Shown here piece by piece: positions 62,057-64,000 of a DNA stretch of 64,000 nt (position 1 is its first letter; each line of letters opens with the position of its first letter). The stretch lies in NCBI GenBank assembly GCA_016714895.1, contig JADKBV010000001.1, positions 1,432,450-1,496,449 on the forward strand, read 5' to 3'. Made by a program: the position numbers and the translations under genes. The DNA comes from Saprospiraceae bacterium. Lineage in GTDB: Bacteria; Bacteroidota; Bacteroidia; Chitinophagales; Saprospiraceae. The notes under the pieces were generated by a model. The model saw only the letters and a list, made by a program, of their open reading frames with translations. It was not told the origin of the DNA and made no database searches.

Positions 62057-63340
62057 ATGCAGACCTATGCACAGGTATTGTTGTATGCGATTCCCTTTTT
62101 TGTACTGCTGATTGCCGCAGAACATATTATTTCTGTTTTCAAAGGGGTAAAAATCAACCGTTGGTTTGATGTAATATCCAGTCTCAGCAGTGGGATTTCC
62201 AATATTGTAAAAGACATCCTTGGGTTGAGCATTGTCATCATCAGTTACGGATATATGGTTGATCATTGGGCTATTACCCGGATCGAACAAAGCTGGTTGG
62301 TGTACGTACTTGCCTTTTTAGGGATAGATTTTGCCGGTTACTGGACCCATCGTTTTTCTCACGAAATCAATCTTTTCTGGAATCGTCACATCATCCACCA
62401 CAGCAGCGAAGAGTTTAACCTTTCCTGTGCATTGAGACAATCGGTTTCTGAAATATTTGCCCTTTTTACTATTTTGTATTTGCCTTTAGCTTTGTTGGGT
62501 GTTCCACAAGTGGTCATTGCAACCATCGCACCGCTTCATTTATTTGCTCAGTTCTGGTATCATACCCGCCTGATCAACAAAATGGGCTGGCTGGAACATA
62601 TCATCGTCACGCCTTCACATCACAGGGTTCATCATGCTATCAATCCTGAATATATGGACAAAAACTACGGCCAGATTTTTATATTTTGGGACAAGTGGTT
62701 TGGTACTTTTCAGGAAGAAAAAAAAGAAATACCGCCGGTTTATGGTGTCACAAGAGCTGTAAAAACCTGGAATCCCTGGCTGATCAACTTCAAACATCTC
62801 TGGCTTTTAGTACTTGATTTTTTCAGAACCAAATCATGGTATGACAAAATCAGAATATGGTTTATGCCGACCGGTTGGCGACCCGAAGATGTCAAAGACA
62901 AATATCCGGTGACCTACACAAAAGATATTTATCACAGAACAAAATATGAAACCGAAGCATCTTTGTTTTTTAAAAGCTGGTCCGGTTTTCAACTGATCAT
63001 GACATTGGTTTTTACCTTGTATTTTTTTATGGTTATTGGCGACCTTTCTAATACTGATATATTTCTGTACGGCTTTTTTATATTCATCCAGATTTTTTCT
63101 TATACCTCTCTGATGGACGGCAGTTCGCTCGGACCCGGCGCTGAATCTGTAAAAATAATGTATATCGCTTCTGTTTTATATCCTAAAGGATTTGATTGGT
63201 TTGGAATCACTTCTTATCACTATGCTCTTAATATTTTTATCCTGTTGTATTTCGGTGTTTCATTTCTGATGAGCTTTTATTTTTATTTTTACGATAAACC
63301 CTCGATTATATCAGAACAAAACCATACCGCAAACGCATGA
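62057..63340 (+). CDS. fatty acid hydroxylase/sterol desaturase family protein, alkylglycerol-monooxygenase-like
   Basis: A 427-residue polytopic membrane protein. The di-iron His motifs are HRFSHEINLFWNRHIIHHSSEEFNLSCALRQS and later PSHHRVHHAINPEYMDKNYG, with HTRLINKMGWLEH between them. The HHSSEEFNLS-ALRQS block and the NPEYxDKNYG block are characteristic of the AGMO (TMEM195) branch rather than of typical sterol desaturases. AGMO cleaves ether lipids with tetrahydrobiopterin and O2; in bacteria the substrate is not established. The start ATG follows the esterase stop by four bases and its stop overlaps the next ORF by four bases (ATGA). Confidence 0.88.
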   Translation: MQTYAQVLLYAIPFFVLLIAAEHIISVFKGVKINRWFDVISSLSSGISNIVKDILGLSIVIISYGYMVDHWAITRIEQSWLVYVLAFLGIDFAGYWTHRFSHEINLFWNRHIIHHSSEEFNLSCALRQSVSEIFALFTILYLPLALLGVPQVVIATIAPLHLFAQFWYHTRLINKMGWLEHIIVTPSHHRVHHAINPEYMDKNYGQIFIFWDKWFGTFQEEKKEIPPVYGVTRAVKTWNPWLINFKHLWLLVLDFFRTKSWYDKIRIWFMPTGWRPEDVKDKYPVTYTKDIYHRTKYETEASLFFKSWSGFQLIMTLVFTLYFFMVIGDLSNTDIFLYGFFIFIQIFSYTSLMDGSSLGPGAESVKIMYIASVLYPKGFDWFGITSYHYALNIFILLYFGVSFLMSFYFYFYDKPSIISEQNHTANA

Positions 63341-63702
63341 AAAAAATAACCTTTTTTTTTTGTGTAATCATTCTTTTTTGTCAATGTAAAACAAAAAAAA
63401 ACTTACCCGTCACAACAGAACCTCCCCTGTTTGAATCGGAAATTAGCGGAGAATTTATGTATTTTGCTGATGCGCCTGTTTTCAGGTTGTGCAACGAACA
63501 AAAAATATATCCCGTAGCCATGGAAAAAGCGTATATCGACGTTGAAAAAATGTATCTTCAAAAAGTCGAAGGAGGCACCTGGATCTATGTGGTCGTTCAA
63601 GGGGATTTTGAAGAAAAAATAAATGAAGAAGGCCAAAAAACAAAAATGTTTGTTATTAAAAAACTATGGACGATGGATGAAAATAAGGGATGTAATCATT
63701 GA
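63337..63702 (+). CDS. small lipoprotein of unknown function
   Basis: A 121-residue protein with a signal peptide and lipobox (ILFCQC). The mature domain has FMYFADAPVFRLCNEQKIYPVA and GGTWIYVVVQGDF, a pattern of small periplasmic lipoproteins with an OB-like fold (NlpE-like/META-like); I cannot name the family. It is translationally coupled to the AGMO-like gene (ATGA overlap at 63337), which suggests that the two act together. Confidence 0.7.
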   Translation: MKKITFFFCVIILFCQCKTKKNLPVTTEPPLFESEISGEFMYFADAPVFRLCNEQKIYPVAMEKAYIDVEKMYLQKVEGGTWIYVVVQGDFEEKINEEGQKTKMFVIKKLWTMDENKGCNH

Positions 63703-63842
63703 TTTATATCAGGGTAAAATTTTTGAAATAAAATAGCAGGATTGGATAAAGAGGTTAAATTATTTATTCCTCATTTTTGCACTTTATAATTAAATTAAAA
63801 ATATTTAATCGTCTCATTTAACATTAAAAAATAAATAAAATC

Positions 63843-63977
63843 ATGACACCAAAAAATGGTTTTTGTGATTCTGCTCTATTCAAAGCGTGTATCACTGTAA
63901 TTACATCCGGAATGATGATTTATATTATCAAAAACGGATATCATTTTGGAATATGGTTATATCAGATTTCAAATTAA
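63843..63977 (+). CDS. possible small membrane protein (44 residues)
   Basis: An ATG at 63843 opens a 44-residue frame (MTPKNGFCDSALFKACITVI ...) with one hydrophobic stretch (ACITVITSGMMIYIIKNGY). There is no strong ribosome-binding site, as is usual in this phylum. Length and composition allow a small one-helix protein but do not prove it. Confidence 0.3.
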   Translation: MTPKNGFCDSALFKACITVITSGMMIYIIKNGYHFGIWLYQISN

Positions 63978-64000
63978 AAATATCAAAAATCATTTCTTCT

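Overview
The window looks like a chromosome segment from a Bacteroidota bacterium, most likely of the Saprospiria/Saprospiraceae type. The evidence is an AT-rich genome, promoters of the TTTG-N19-21-TAnnTTTG class, SdhCAB-type succinate dehydrogenase, a putative LptD, LytS/LytTR signalling, several secreted proteins with type IX secretion (T9SS) C-terminal tails, and a giant HYR/SdrD_B-rich surface protein. The family-level placement is inference. I see no rRNA, tRNA, CRISPR array or prophage.

Layout. 0-3 kb: an OadG-like fragment, a PfkB sugar kinase and a Na+/H+ antiporter gene (nhaA) broken by one base. 2.9-6.7 kb: a minus-strand operon of an outer-membrane barrel with an N-terminal CDVCGC motif, an MbnP-like lipoprotein, a di-heme MbnH/MauG-type peroxidase and a His-containing lipoprotein, preceded by a small CNGKC protein; this is probably a copper/redox locus. 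6.9-9.2 kb: an ECF sigma factor, a one-TM partner and a secreted protein. 9.4-14.5 kb: cell-envelope genes (lptD, amidase, MCE/MlaD). 14.6-15.2 kb: a small foreign-looking cassette with an Imm32-like gene. 15.3-20.4 kb: rlmI and sdhCAB. 20.5-28.7 kb: a conserved unknown, CBS, DUF389, MscS, a small barrel, DUF1295, a DUF6265-YciI fusion, DUF6157 and a methyltransferase.

29.1-34.6 kb: a TPR histidine kinase and LytTR regulator, an FN3/GEVED T9SS cargo and a small lipoprotein. 34.9-42.1 kb: a single seven-bladed propeller lipoprotein, a beta-helix T9SS cargo, a DASS transporter and a PorE-like TPR/PD40/CRD/OmpA lipoprotein, probably part of the T9SS. 42.1-43 kb: an IS200-like HUH transposase between inverted pairs of REP-like palindromes. 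43-46 kb: prmC, a flippase and a voltage-gated K+ channel with a zinc ribbon. 46.4-56.9 kb: a 3486-residue surface protein with five 71-residue tandem repeats, a dockerin-like module and a T9SS tail. 57.4-64 kb: fahA, ddl, an Xre/RES toxin-antitoxin pair, a secreted CE1/PHB-depolymerase-like esterase, an AGMO-like hydroxylase and small ORFs.

Three genes (nhaA, the histidine kinase, a small lipoprotein), and possibly the Xre antitoxin, are each restored by adding one base to a short A or T homopolymer. That pattern suggests indel errors in the assembly as much as real pseudogenes and should be settled before any gene-loss claim. The T9SS theme (PorE-like component plus four recognisable cargo proteins) ties much of the accessory content together.
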